A stretch of DNA of 64,000 nt from Actinophytocola sp. GTDB lineage: Bacteria; Actinomycetota; Actinomycetes; Mycobacteriales; Pseudonocardiaceae. Within the stretch, counting starts at the first letter, position 1, and each line of letters begins with the position of its first letter. A program made the position numbers and the translations under genes. The notes below the pieces were generated by a model. It ran no database searches. It was not told the origin of the DNA and was given only the letters and a program-made list of their open reading frames with translations. Below, piece after piece: positions 19,212 through 26,953 of this stretch. The DNA lies in NCBI GenBank assembly GCA_009377395.1, contig WHUB01000009.1, positions 472 to 64,471 on the forward strand, in the 5' to 3' direction.

Positions 19212-20083
19212 CGCAGTTGTCCCGCCCAGTGGTGCAGCAGCTGAAACTGCGACGGCTGCCCCGTGGCGGCGTCCCGCTGTTGATCGGCCGCCCACCGCGG
19301 AGCGTGCTGGCAGCCCGCATGGATCGCCGCCGACGGCGACTGGCCGTGGCTGGCGATCGCGTAGCACGCCGACATGGTCATGTCTCGGCCGATTCCTCGC
19401 AGGCAGTGCTGAAACACCCGGCCCGGTGCGGCCTCGACCACCGCCAGCATCTCCCGCACCTGCTCGATGCTGGGCGGCTGCTCGTCCGGCCAGGCGATGT
19501 GCACGTGCTCCATGCCCAGCTCCTCGACCATACGGCGGTCGTGGTCGGTGGGCAGCCGCAGGTTGATGACCGTGCTCACGCCTTTCGAGCGCAGCCACCG
19601 GTAGCCCGCCTCGGTGGGCTGCGCCCCGGTCAGGTAGTTGCCGTCGACCACGTGAATGTTGTGGCAATCCCGGTACGGCAGGATGTCGTCTTCCGTCTCG
19701 ATCAGGCCGTGGGGCTCGCCCCGGCCCGCGCGGGCGGCGGCCAGGCTGCGCAGGACCCCCGCAATGTCTTCCAGGCAATCGACTGCTTGCATCAGCAACC
19801 CGTTGGCCTCGAACGCGTCGGCCACGACGAAAAAACTGTCGATGTTGCGCTCGGCTCGCTCACCGAGCCCGCCACGCCGCTCGGCTCGCTCACCGAGCCC
19901 GCCACGCCGGAGCCCCGCCAGCAGCTGCGCCAACTCCTCCTTGATGTTCGCCGGGCCGCGCCGCGGTGGGTCACCTCGCCGCTCGTCGTCACTGATCGCA
20001 GCACTGAATTCCCAGGAACCCTCGCCCGCCTGGACGATCGGCGCGGCCACGCCGGAACCCTCCGGTGATCCCGCAGCCTCCAT
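19208..20083 (-). CDS. cysteine-dependent (PTP/DSP-like) phosphatase
   Basis: WPD loop HIAWPDEQPP and P-loop HCLRGIGR (HCX5R); SD gggaggag upstream of ATG 20083; GTGA overlap with modB. Confidence 0.82.
   Translation of the reverse strand: MEAAGSPEGSGVAAPIVQAGEGSWEFSAAISDDERRGDPPRRGPANIKEELAQLLAGLRRGGLGERAERRGGLGERAERNIDSFFVVADAFEANGLLMQAVDCLEDIAGVLRSLAAARAGRGEPHGLIETEDDILPYRDCHNIHVVDGNYLTGAQPTEAGYRWLRSKGVSTVINLRLPTDHDRRMVEELGMEHVHIAWPDEQPPSIEQVREMLAVVEAAPGRVFQHCLRGIGRDMTMSACYAIASHGQSPSAAIHAGCQHAPRWAADQQRDAATGQPSQFQLLHHWAGQLR
19850..19909. repeat. 30-bp perfect tandem duplication inside the phosphatase gene
   Basis: ctcggctcgctcaccgagcccgccacgccg twice in a row (GGLGERAERR duplicated in protein). 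Confidence 0.85.
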
Positions 20084-20219
20084 CTCCGCTCCTCCCGCCG
20101 GATCATCACCTCGCCAGCCGACACCGCGCGTGCCGGTGCCCACCCACGCCCGGAGGTGGTGGTGACCACCCCGTGCGAACGCTCCTTCCATGCCAAGCCG
20201 GACGGAACGAATTGTCAAT

Positions 20220-20238
20220 CCATACACGATTCGTATGG
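20220..20238. promoter_or_regulatory. candidate LysR-type operator (inverted repeat)
   Basis: CCATAC-acgattc-GTATGG in the divergent intergenic region, 14 bp before the LysR ATG. Confidence 0.45.
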
Positions 20239-20252
20239 GATGCTCAGGGGGC

Positions 20253-21173
20253 ATGGACACCAGGGATCTGCGAGCGTTCTGCGCCACGATCGACTACGGC
20301 GGGTTGTCCGAAGCGGCCCGACGCTGCGGGACGACACAACCCACGATCAGCCGCCAAGTCCAGCGGCTCGAGCGCGAGTTCGGCGCCGAGCTGCTCCGCC
20401 GCGATCGCCGGGGTGCTCACCCCACCGAGGCGGGCGAGAAGCTGCTCGAGTTCGCCCGGCGCACCCTCGCCGACTACGACGCGCTGCGACACGCCAGCCC
20501 CACCCCGACACGCTCGCTGGCCGGGACCGTGAAGATCATCGCCAGCACCACCCCCGGGGAATACCTGGTGCCCCGGCTGGCGGCCCGCTTCACCACCCAA
20601 CACCCACAGGTAAACATCGAGGAGGCCATCACCGACTCGGCCGGCGTCGCCTCCCGCCTGCGGAGCCGCCGATGGCACGTCGGCTTCACCGGCGCCGACC
20701 CCGACACCGAACGGCTCACCGCCGAACCCGTCGGGCAGGACGAGATCGTGCTCGCCGTCGCCCCGAGCCACCCGCTAGCCTCCCGCAGCGCGCTGACCAC
20801 CGACGCGCTGGCAGGCCAGCGCATGATCCTGCGCGAGCACGGCTCGGGAACGTTGCGGATCTTCAAACAGGCCCTCGCCGACCGCGGCCTCGCTCTCCCC
20901 CTCGAACGCTCCCCGGTGCTCACGCTGGGCAGCACCCACGCGGTACTAGCCGCCGTCGAAGCCGACCGCGGCATCGGCGTCGTGTCAGCGCGTGCGCTCG
21001 AGCACCACCAACCCCGCGCCCGCGCACTCCGGATCGCCGGAGCACCAATCATGCGCAGCCTCTACCTCCTCCACGAACCCGCGCGCCGACTACCCCCGCA
21101 CGTGAAAGCCTTCATCGACGCCGCGCTGGAAAGCGGTCGAGGCCGACCCAGCAGCCACAACCCGTCACACTGA
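20253..21173 (+). CDS. LysR family transcriptional regulator
   Basis: MDTRDLRAFCATIDYGGLSEAARRCGTTQPTISRQVQRLEREFGAELLRRDRRGAHPTEAGE. Confidence 0.92.
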   Translation: MDTRDLRAFCATIDYGGLSEAARRCGTTQPTISRQVQRLEREFGAELLRRDRRGAHPTEAGEKLLEFARRTLADYDALRHASPTPTRSLAGTVKIIASTTPGEYLVPRLAARFTTQHPQVNIEEAITDSAGVASRLRSRRWHVGFTGADPDTERLTAEPVGQDEIVLAVAPSHPLASRSALTTDALAGQRMILREHGSGTLRIFKQALADRGLALPLERSPVLTLGSTHAVLAAVEADRGIGVVSARALEHHQPRARALRIAGAPIMRSLYLLHEPARRLPPHVKAFIDAALESGRGRPSSHNPSH

Positions 21174-21600
21174 CAACCACCGCCGCGCGCCCTCGGGGCG
21201 GGGTGGCCAGCGAACACCGCCCGCGCGGCCGCGCCACGACCTGCTCGTTAAGCAACCTGGACTCCCGAAGCTGACCCAACGGGGCAAAGCAGCCAGGTGC
21301 TCCATCACCCGGCTCGACCTCCCGGCGCCGTCTCGCTGAGGGATCCCCAACTGAGAGCTTCCTGATCATGGACTGTTCAGCAAGGCTGAACGCCTGAGCG
21401 CGGTTCCTCGTACCCGTCCTTGCCGCTGCCGGCGGATCACCGCGTTTCCATGAGTGAGCCTGACGTCACGGTTCAAGCAGAGGATCCGTCCTGGGCGGAT
21501 GTGGTGCGCCACACTGAGCACTGCGAGACCGTGTCCTCGGGATAACCGAATTCGCGGATCGCGCTGGCGCTCCTGGCAACTCACCACAATAGGCGGGGTC

Positions 21601-22044
21601 CTATGGCGTGGTAGTCCAGGTCATTGATACGACGGTGCCGTCGTCGTCGGTTTTGATGTGGGCACGGACGGCGAGTCGTTGGATGAGGGTGATGCCCATG
21701 CCGCCGTCGGGGTTGGCGCGCGGGGATGGTTCGCGCCATTGGCCGCTGTCGGAGACGCTGATGTCTAGCCGGTCGGGGTGCGCGGTCGCGCTTAGCGTGA
21801 GCTGGCCGTCGCCGCTGCCGTCGTAGGCGTGCAGGGCGACGTTGGCCATGGCCTCGTAGCTGGCCAGTTCGATTTTCTGCGCGGTGGGCTGGGCAACTCC
21901 GAGCCGGTCGACCCAGGTCCTGAGTTCGCGCCTGGTCACGATCAGTTGCTCCCCCGTGGCTGGCACCTGCATGTGATACGTGTGAGGTGCGGAAGGTTCC
22001 GGATCGTCGTGCCGACGCTCTCGGCCTTCGCCGCCATGTGTCAT
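21601..22044 (-). CDS. RsbW-like ATP-binding anti-sigma regulatory factor (HATPase)
   Basis: KIELASYEAMANVALHAYDG (N-box), DISVSDSGQW (G1), GMGITLIQRLA. Confidence 0.82.
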   Translation of the reverse strand: MTHGGEGRERRHDDPEPSAPHTYHMQVPATGEQLIVTRRELRTWVDRLGVAQPTAQKIELASYEAMANVALHAYDGSGDGQLTLSATAHPDRLDISVSDSGQWREPSPRANPDGGMGITLIQRLAVRAHIKTDDDGTVVSMTWTTTP

Positions 22045-22096
22045 CGCCTTTCCCAACCGTGGGTATTTGCGGTGGGCTTCCCGGAAGCGGATGATC

Positions 22097-22861
22097 TCAA
22101 TCCTGCCTGGCGGGCTGGTCCGGGTGGGTTCGGCGCAGGACGACGAGGGCGACGTCGTCGCTGGGGTCGTGTCCGGCGAGGAGCTTGTGCATGACGGTGT
22201 TGCACACGTCGTTGGCCGCCTCCCCGGCGGCGATGGCGCCGCACAGGCGGTTCAGCCCGTCGTCGACCGGTGTGTCCCTGCGCTCGATGAGGCCGTCGGT
22301 GTAGAGGCACACCACGCCGTCCGGCGCCACCTCCAGTCGGCAGGTGCGGCGGCGCCGGGTGGTGAGGTTGGCGCCGATCGGCGGGTCGACCGGGCCGTCG
22401 AGCACCGCGGCCGGGCGCTGCGGCGCAACGTGCACCGGCGGTGGATGCCCGGCCAGCGAGATCTCCAGGTGGTGGGTCGACGGGTCGAGGATCGCGTAGG
22501 CGACGGTGGCCATGGCGTTGGGCTCGAAGTGGTTCATCTTGCGGTCCAGCTTCTCCAGCACCACTGCGGGGTCCTCGACGTCGAGGGCATAGGCCCGCAG
22601 GGCGCTGCGCATCCGGCCCATGATCACTGCGGCGGGCAGACGGTGCCCGACGACGTCGCCGATCACCACGGCGAGGCGGCCCGACGGCAACGTGAACACG
22701 TCGTACCAGTCGCCACCAATCCCCTCGTCCCCGCCGGGGACGTAGCGGGCCCAGTTCGTCACCCACCGCCGCGCACGGCTGGAACACCCTGCGGGCCCCC
22801 CGAGAAGCGGGAACAAGTTCTCAAAGATCAAGAAGAACGCGAATAGGCTCACCAATCGCAC
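22097..22861 (-). CDS. SpoIIE/RsbU-type PP2C phosphatase domain, probably N-terminally truncated
   Basis: ARYVPGGDEGIGGDWYDVFTLPSGRLAVVIGDVVGHRLPAAVIMGRMRSALRAYAL...; no sensor domain, abrupt unusual N-terminus. Confidence 0.75.
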   Translation of the reverse strand: MRLVSLFAFFLIFENLFPLLGGPAGCSSRARRWVTNWARYVPGGDEGIGGDWYDVFTLPSGRLAVVIGDVVGHRLPAAVIMGRMRSALRAYALDVEDPAVVLEKLDRKMNHFEPNAMATVAYAILDPSTHHLEISLAGHPPPVHVAPQRPAAVLDGPVDPPIGANLTTRRRRTCRLEVAPDGVVCLYTDGLIERRDTPVDDGLNRLCGAIAAGEAANDVCNTVMHKLLAGHDPSDDVALVVLRRTHPDQPARQD

Positions 22862-22891
22862 TGCCGAGCTTCGTTATGCATGCTGTGCGGC

Positions 22892-23194
22892 ATGGCCGAT
22901 GACGTAGTTCGCATACAGATGGTCGTCACGTACGACATCGAGGTCCACGACGAGCGAGAGGTGGTACGCGCAGCGTTGCAGAGCCACGAAGCAGCCGCTC
23001 AGTCGCTCCCGCCGCAGGTGGCCGCTACCACTGAGTCTTTCCAGCGCGGACGTGAGCAGATCGCAGACACGGAGAACGGCCCGTATCACGCCCTGGGGTG
23101 GTTCATCCAGGCACAGGCTGGCTGGCCGGAGATTCCCGGCGCCCAGATCCTCGCGGTGCGTCTTAGCGGCGGACAACACGATCCCGAGGTGTAG
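22892..23194 (+). CDS. hypothetical protein
   Basis: ORF MADDVVRIQMVVTYDIEVHDEREVVRAALQSHEAA...; followed by hairpin cccacc-ccaa-ggtggg. Confidence 0.5.
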   Translation: MADDVVRIQMVVTYDIEVHDEREVVRAALQSHEAAAQSLPPQVAATTESFQRGREQIADTENGPYHALGWFIQAQAGWPEIPGAQILAVRLSGGQHDPEV

Positions 23195-23280
23195 CAGGCC
23201 AAGCCCACCCCAAGGTGGGTGTTACACCATCGGAGCGCACGCTGTCACCCCGTTCTGTCCCAGCCGTGCGCGGCCAGAAC

Positions 23281-24027
23281 TCACGGAATTCGCAACGTGC
23301 TCGTCGCCAGAGCTTCGGCGCGTTCGTCTATGAGCTGCATGCGTACCGTCCATTCGTCACTCGCCGTGTGGTCGGCGTGGGCTGTAACCTGCCCCGGCCA
23401 CTTTCGGTAGAGCAAACCGACCTGGTCCGAGAAGTAGCCGACACTGACCACGCTGGCCGCAACGAGTAAACCGGTGTCGTCGGAGCCGGGGACCCCCATC
23501 CATCCGCCGAGGGCAACGGCGAGCTGGCGCGTGATGCAGATTGTTGTTGGGTGTACCGGCAACCGGTAGTTGTGCGCTCTCCAGTGCTCCACAACCGCGC
23601 CCGGCTCCAGTCGCCCGGCTGGCGGGTCGTGCTCGAACCCTACTGTTGAGCCGTCCGGCAGCAAGTCCAGCACGCGCGAGGTCGTCCATTGGACATCGGG
23701 ATGGACGTCGAGTGCTTGAACGTCACGTGCCAGCACGCCAGGCGTGAGGACGTCGTCAGCGTCGAGGTTCTTGATCAGTTGGCCACGGGATCGGCCGAGC
23801 GCAAGGTTTCGCGTGAGTGCCACCCCGCCGCGACGGCCAGTGCCGAACGAGATTCTTTCGTCGGCGGGAAGGATTTTCCGTGCGATGCCGGTGTTGCCGT
23901 CCTCTTGGACAAGCCACTCCACCTCCCATCCTGGTGGCAGTTCTTGTGAGGCCAACGACTTGAACGCTTCGCTGAGATGCTCCGGCTCAGGATTGAATAC
24001 TGGAGTCAGGACCGAGATCAGCGGCAC
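23281..24027 (-). CDS. family 2 glycosyltransferase
   Basis: MPLISVLTPVFNPEPEHLSEAFKSLASQELPPGWEVEWLVQEDGNTG...GQLIKNLDADDVLTPG. Confidence 0.85.
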   Translation of the reverse strand: MPLISVLTPVFNPEPEHLSEAFKSLASQELPPGWEVEWLVQEDGNTGIARKILPADERISFGTGRRGGVALTRNLALGRSRGQLIKNLDADDVLTPGVLARDVQALDVHPDVQWTTSRVLDLLPDGSTVGFEHDPPAGRLEPGAVVEHWRAHNYRLPVHPTTICITRQLAVALGGWMGVPGSDDTGLLVAASVVSVGYFSDQVGLLYRKWPGQVTAHADHTASDEWTVRMQLIDERAEALATSTLRIP

Positions 24028-24029
24028 GA

Positions 24030-24863
24030 TCAGTCCTCCCAGCGAACAAGCTCTGTGGTGTAGACCGCCACGGTTCGATCACCGGGCAACACGACATCGG
24101 ACACTTCTACGACGTCACCCGTGGTCGCTACGGAGATTTTCCGGAGCGCTATTACCGCCGTTCCCGCGCTCAATTCCAGTTGCTCCGCTTCGTACGCTGT
24201 TGGCGGTCGGGCGGTTAGTTCCTCGCGGATGTAGTCGAGTTCAATTCCGATGGTGTAGAGCTGGTGCTGCGTTCCGCCGGGCCACGGTTCGTTGTCAGCA
24301 GAGAGCAGGTCAGGGTTACGAGCGGCGACGTCATGCACCATGTACGAGTCGATGAGGCTCAGCGGCGCATCTTCCGTCTTGATCCCGGTCCGGTAGACGC
24401 GGTGTAGCAGCTTGGTGCCTTCGGAGACATCAAACACGGTTGCCAAGTCAGCATTAGCGGCCAGCGAGTCATAGCTGGCGAAGAACTGCAGCGCTGACAT
24501 CTCGCGACCGGTGTCGTGCTCAGTCGCCCCGGTCGTGCCACGTTCTGTCTCGCTGAGCTTCACGCGGTCCTTTTCCCATTGGTACCGCTCAGTCGACCGC
24601 TGCACCCGTTGCCGAGGCTTCCGGACGAAAGTTCCTCGCCCGTGCTGGCGCTGAACCAGGCCTTCCGCCTCCAGTACGCCGACTGCATGGCGAATCGTCG
24701 GCGCGCTCACTTTGTAGTGCGTCTTGAGCGCATCTTCGGTGGGCATGCGGTCTCCTGGCGAGTACTCCTTCGCGCGGATTTTCGCACGTAGATCGGCCGC
24801 GATCCGCTCGTATTGCTTAGCCAACTCTCGTACCACCGTCCGTGTTTGCTGCTGTGAATCCAT
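24030..24863 (-). CDS. GntR family transcriptional regulator with UTRA domain
   Basis: RIAADLRAKIRAKEYSPGDRMPTEDALKTHYKVSAPTIRHAVGVLEAEGLVQRQHGRGTFVR. Confidence 0.92.
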   Translation of the reverse strand: MDSQQQTRTVVRELAKQYERIAADLRAKIRAKEYSPGDRMPTEDALKTHYKVSAPTIRHAVGVLEAEGLVQRQHGRGTFVRKPRQRVQRSTERYQWEKDRVKLSETERGTTGATEHDTGREMSALQFFASYDSLAANADLATVFDVSEGTKLLHRVYRTGIKTEDAPLSLIDSYMVHDVAARNPDLLSADNEPWPGGTQHQLYTIGIELDYIREELTARPPTAYEAEQLELSAGTAVIALRKISVATTGDVVEVSDVVLPGDRTVAVYTTELVRWED

Positions 24864-24872
24864 CGTATCTCC

Positions 24873-24941
24873 TCAAGAGGACTTGACAACCTCAGGACCC
24901 GCCAGGCAGGGTGTGACTAGCAAGTCATTAAGAGGACTTGA
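24873..24941. promoter_or_regulatory. two GntR-type operators in the divergent promoter region
   Basis: TCAAGaggaCTTGA (24873-24886) and TTAAGaggaCTTGA (24928-24941); 24921-24940 is also CAAGTC..GACTTG. Confidence 0.6.
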
Positions 24942-24969
24942 GGACATTAGGACAACGAATGGGAGAGCG

Positions 24970-25281
24970 ATGAAGTTCGCACGGATCACCCACCCGCAGG
25001 CCAGCGCCGTGCTCGCTGAGCTGGGCGATGACCTTGTGTCGGCTGAGAGAGAGGAGGAATTGATGGCTGCTGAGGTGGCCGAGATTGACCGGCTGATCGA
25101 TGAGGTGGACCGGGAGCTGGCCGCGCAGGAGCGCATCGAGGCGGTGCGGGTGTCGCGAGCGTTTACGGATGCCCGCCGTCAGCGGCGTGTTCGTCGTCGC
25201 GCGGATCGCGAGCTGTTGCGGGCGTTGCCGGAGCGGCTGGATGTGCCGGCGGCTGACGCGGTGGGAAGCGAGGCGGCCTGA
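24970..25281 (+). CDS. AICE hypothetical protein
   Basis: MKFARITHPQASAVLAELGDDL...; first gene after the operators, stop overlaps next start (TGATG). Confidence 0.6.
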   Translation: MKFARITHPQASAVLAELGDDLVSAEREEELMAAEVAEIDRLIDEVDRELAAQERIEAVRVSRAFTDARRQRRVRRRADRELLRALPERLDVPAADAVGSEAA

Positions 25282-25583
25282 TGGGTGCCTCGATGTTGCG
25301 GGAGATGACGCGGCTGCATCTGTCGCGCCCGGCGGCGGATGCCCCCGCAGCGGTGGTGGCCGCCTGGTACGAGCGCAAAGCCGTGCTGCTGGAGCACCTG
25401 GCGGCCGAACACGCCCACGGCACCGCGCGGCTGGCGGTGCAGGCGCACCAGCACGCCGCCCGCTTGATGACCCGGAATCCGACACCCACCGGCCCTGGCT
25501 CGGCGGTCCGCTCCGCCAAGACCGAATCCGCCGAGCCAGGCCTCCCCGGTTACGAGAGCACTCGAAGGGAAGAAACCCGATGA
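25281..25583 (+). CDS. AICE hypothetical protein
   Basis: MGASMLREMTRLHLSRPAADAP...; ATGA overlap with next gene. Confidence 0.55.
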   Translation: MGASMLREMTRLHLSRPAADAPAAVVAAWYERKAVLLEHLAAEHAHGTARLAVQAHQHAARLMTRNPTPTGPGSAVRSAKTESAEPGLPGYESTRREETR

Positions 25584-25912
25584 TACGCACCACCAACCCC
25601 CTCGTCGGGGGCCGACCGAACGGCCGGGTGCCGCACCTGTCGCTGCACCTGCCGCCGGAGTGGGTCTCCGGCGCGCTGTGCGCGCAGACCGACCCCGAAG
25701 TCTTCTATCCGCAGGTCGGCGGCTCGGTCCGCCCGGCGAAACGCGTCTGCGCGGCGTGTCCGGTGCTGGCCGAGTGCGGCGACTACGCCCTGGCCACCGG
25801 GGAGCTGGACGGCGTGTGGGGCGGGCTCAGTGAGAACGAGCGCCGCCGCCTCCGCCGCCAGGCCCGCCGCACCGGCACCCCCGTGACCGAGCTGGGGAGG
25901 GCCGCCACGTGA
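25580..25912 (+). CDS. WhiB-like transcriptional regulator
   Basis: ALCAQTDPEVFYP...RVCAACPVLAECGDYALATGELDGVWGGLSENERRRLRR (four Cys and GVWGG turn). Confidence 0.92.
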   Translation: MIRTTNPLVGGRPNGRVPHLSLHLPPEWVSGALCAQTDPEVFYPQVGGSVRPAKRVCAACPVLAECGDYALATGELDGVWGGLSENERRRLRRQARRTGTPVTELGRAAT

Positions 25913-26133
25913 GCACCTTCGACGTCCTCGACCAGCACGGCCCGTGGCGACTGGCCGCCTTCCTCGGCTGCGTGGCGCTCTTCCTCGCCCTGCACGCGAT
26001 CCGGCAGCCGTTCCGGCTCATCGAGCGCGGCCTGCACGCCCTCCAGAGCGGGTTGGACGCCCGGATCACGAGCGCGCTGAGCCCACCGACCACCGGCCCA
26101 TTCCACGAGACCACCGCGCCTGCGGGCGCCTGA
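25909..26133 (+). CDS. small AICE membrane protein
   Basis: GTGA overlap; hydrophobic WRLAAFLGCVALFLALHAI. Confidence 0.5.
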   Translation: MSTFDVLDQHGPWRLAAFLGCVALFLALHAIRQPFRLIERGLHALQSGLDARITSALSPPTTGPFHETTAPAGA

Positions 26134-26149
26134 CCCCCGGGAGACCCAC

Positions 26150-26365
26150 GTGAGCATCTACATCGTCCTCTGCCTGATCGTCGGCATCGGTACCGGCGTG
26201 CTCGCCGCCCGCTCCGGCCAGCTCGGCTGGTTCATCGGCGGCGCCACAGCCCTCGCCCTCCTACTCGGGGTCCCGGCGATCTCCGCACCGTTCATCGACG
26301 TCGCGCAAGGCTTCGCCTCCGTCGTCGCCGACGCCGTCGGCGAGCACAGCCCACTGAGTGGGTGA
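26150..26365 (+). CDS. small AICE membrane protein
   Basis: MSIYIVLCLIVGIGTGVLAARSGQLGWFIGGATALALLLGVPAI. Confidence 0.55.
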   Translation: MSIYIVLCLIVGIGTGVLAARSGQLGWFIGGATALALLLGVPAISAPFIDVAQGFASVVADAVGEHSPLSG

Positions 26366-26370
26366 GGCCC

Positions 26371-26457
26371 ATGCCCCTACCGCAGACCGCCCCATTGGCC
26401 CTTGTCCTGCTGGCCGCCGTCGCGCTCGCGGCGTGGCTGGCCTTCCGAAAGTGGTGA
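26371..26457 (+). CDS. 28-aa predicted single-TM microprotein
   Basis: atgcccctaccg...gtggtga gives MPLPQTAPLALVLLAAVALAAWLAFRKW; sits between two tra-region ORFs. Confidence 0.35.
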   Translation: MPLPQTAPLALVLLAAVALAAWLAFRKW

Positions 26458-26467
26458 CACAGCCTCC

Positions 26468-26722
26468 ATGAGCACCCACAACACTCAACCCGAACCCGAA
26501 ACCAACACCGCCCGGCCCGGGCCGCTCCAGCGCCTGGGCAACGCGCTGGCCTGGTACACCCCGGAACTCTCCGTCGCCGCCGCGTCGGCCGGGGCGGCCG
26601 CCACGGTGTGGGCACCGCTCGGCGTCATCACCGCCGCGTGCGGTGCGCGCATCGCCACCAACCAGATCAACCTGGCCCGCGCGAATCGCCGCGTCCGGCG
26701 CTGGCGACTCCACATCCGATGA
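26468..26722 (+). CDS. small AICE protein with hydrophobic segment
   Basis: MSTHNTQPEPETNTARPGPLQRLGNALAWYTPELSVAAASAGAAATVWAPLGVITAACG. Confidence 0.5.
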   Translation: MSTHNTQPEPETNTARPGPLQRLGNALAWYTPELSVAAASAGAAATVWAPLGVITAACGARIATNQINLARANRRVRRWRLHIR

Positions 26723-26758
26723 GCAGACCGGCCAGCGGCCGGGCTGGGAGGTGGCCGG

Positions 26759-26953
26759 ATGAACACCGACCTAATGGCTCGCCACGCGCTATTCGCCGGG
26801 ATACCGGGCTCGGGCAAGGCCATGGCCGCCTCGCTCCTGTCTCGGCCGGAGTGGACACAGGCCGCCGAGCGCGGCGACGACAGCGGTGCGCGCCACCCGG
26901 TGACGGCCTCACCGGTCCCGGCTGCCTGTGCTCAGCAGGAGGTGACGGGATGA
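26759..26953 (+). CDS. short ORF with isolated Walker-A-like motif
   Basis: MNTDLMARHALFAGIPGSGKAMAASLLSR...; possible remnant. Confidence 0.3.
   Translation: MNTDLMARHALFAGIPGSGKAMAASLLSRPEWTQAAERGDDSGARHPVTASPVPAACAQQEVTG

Noticed and set aside
23945-23970. gacttgaacgcttcgctg resembling the tRNA-Ile segment gacttgaacctggg...cttcg (possible attL)
   Set aside because: Only about 8 contiguous matching bases and it encodes conserved GT2 residues (EAFKSLASQ); not a credible att repeat.
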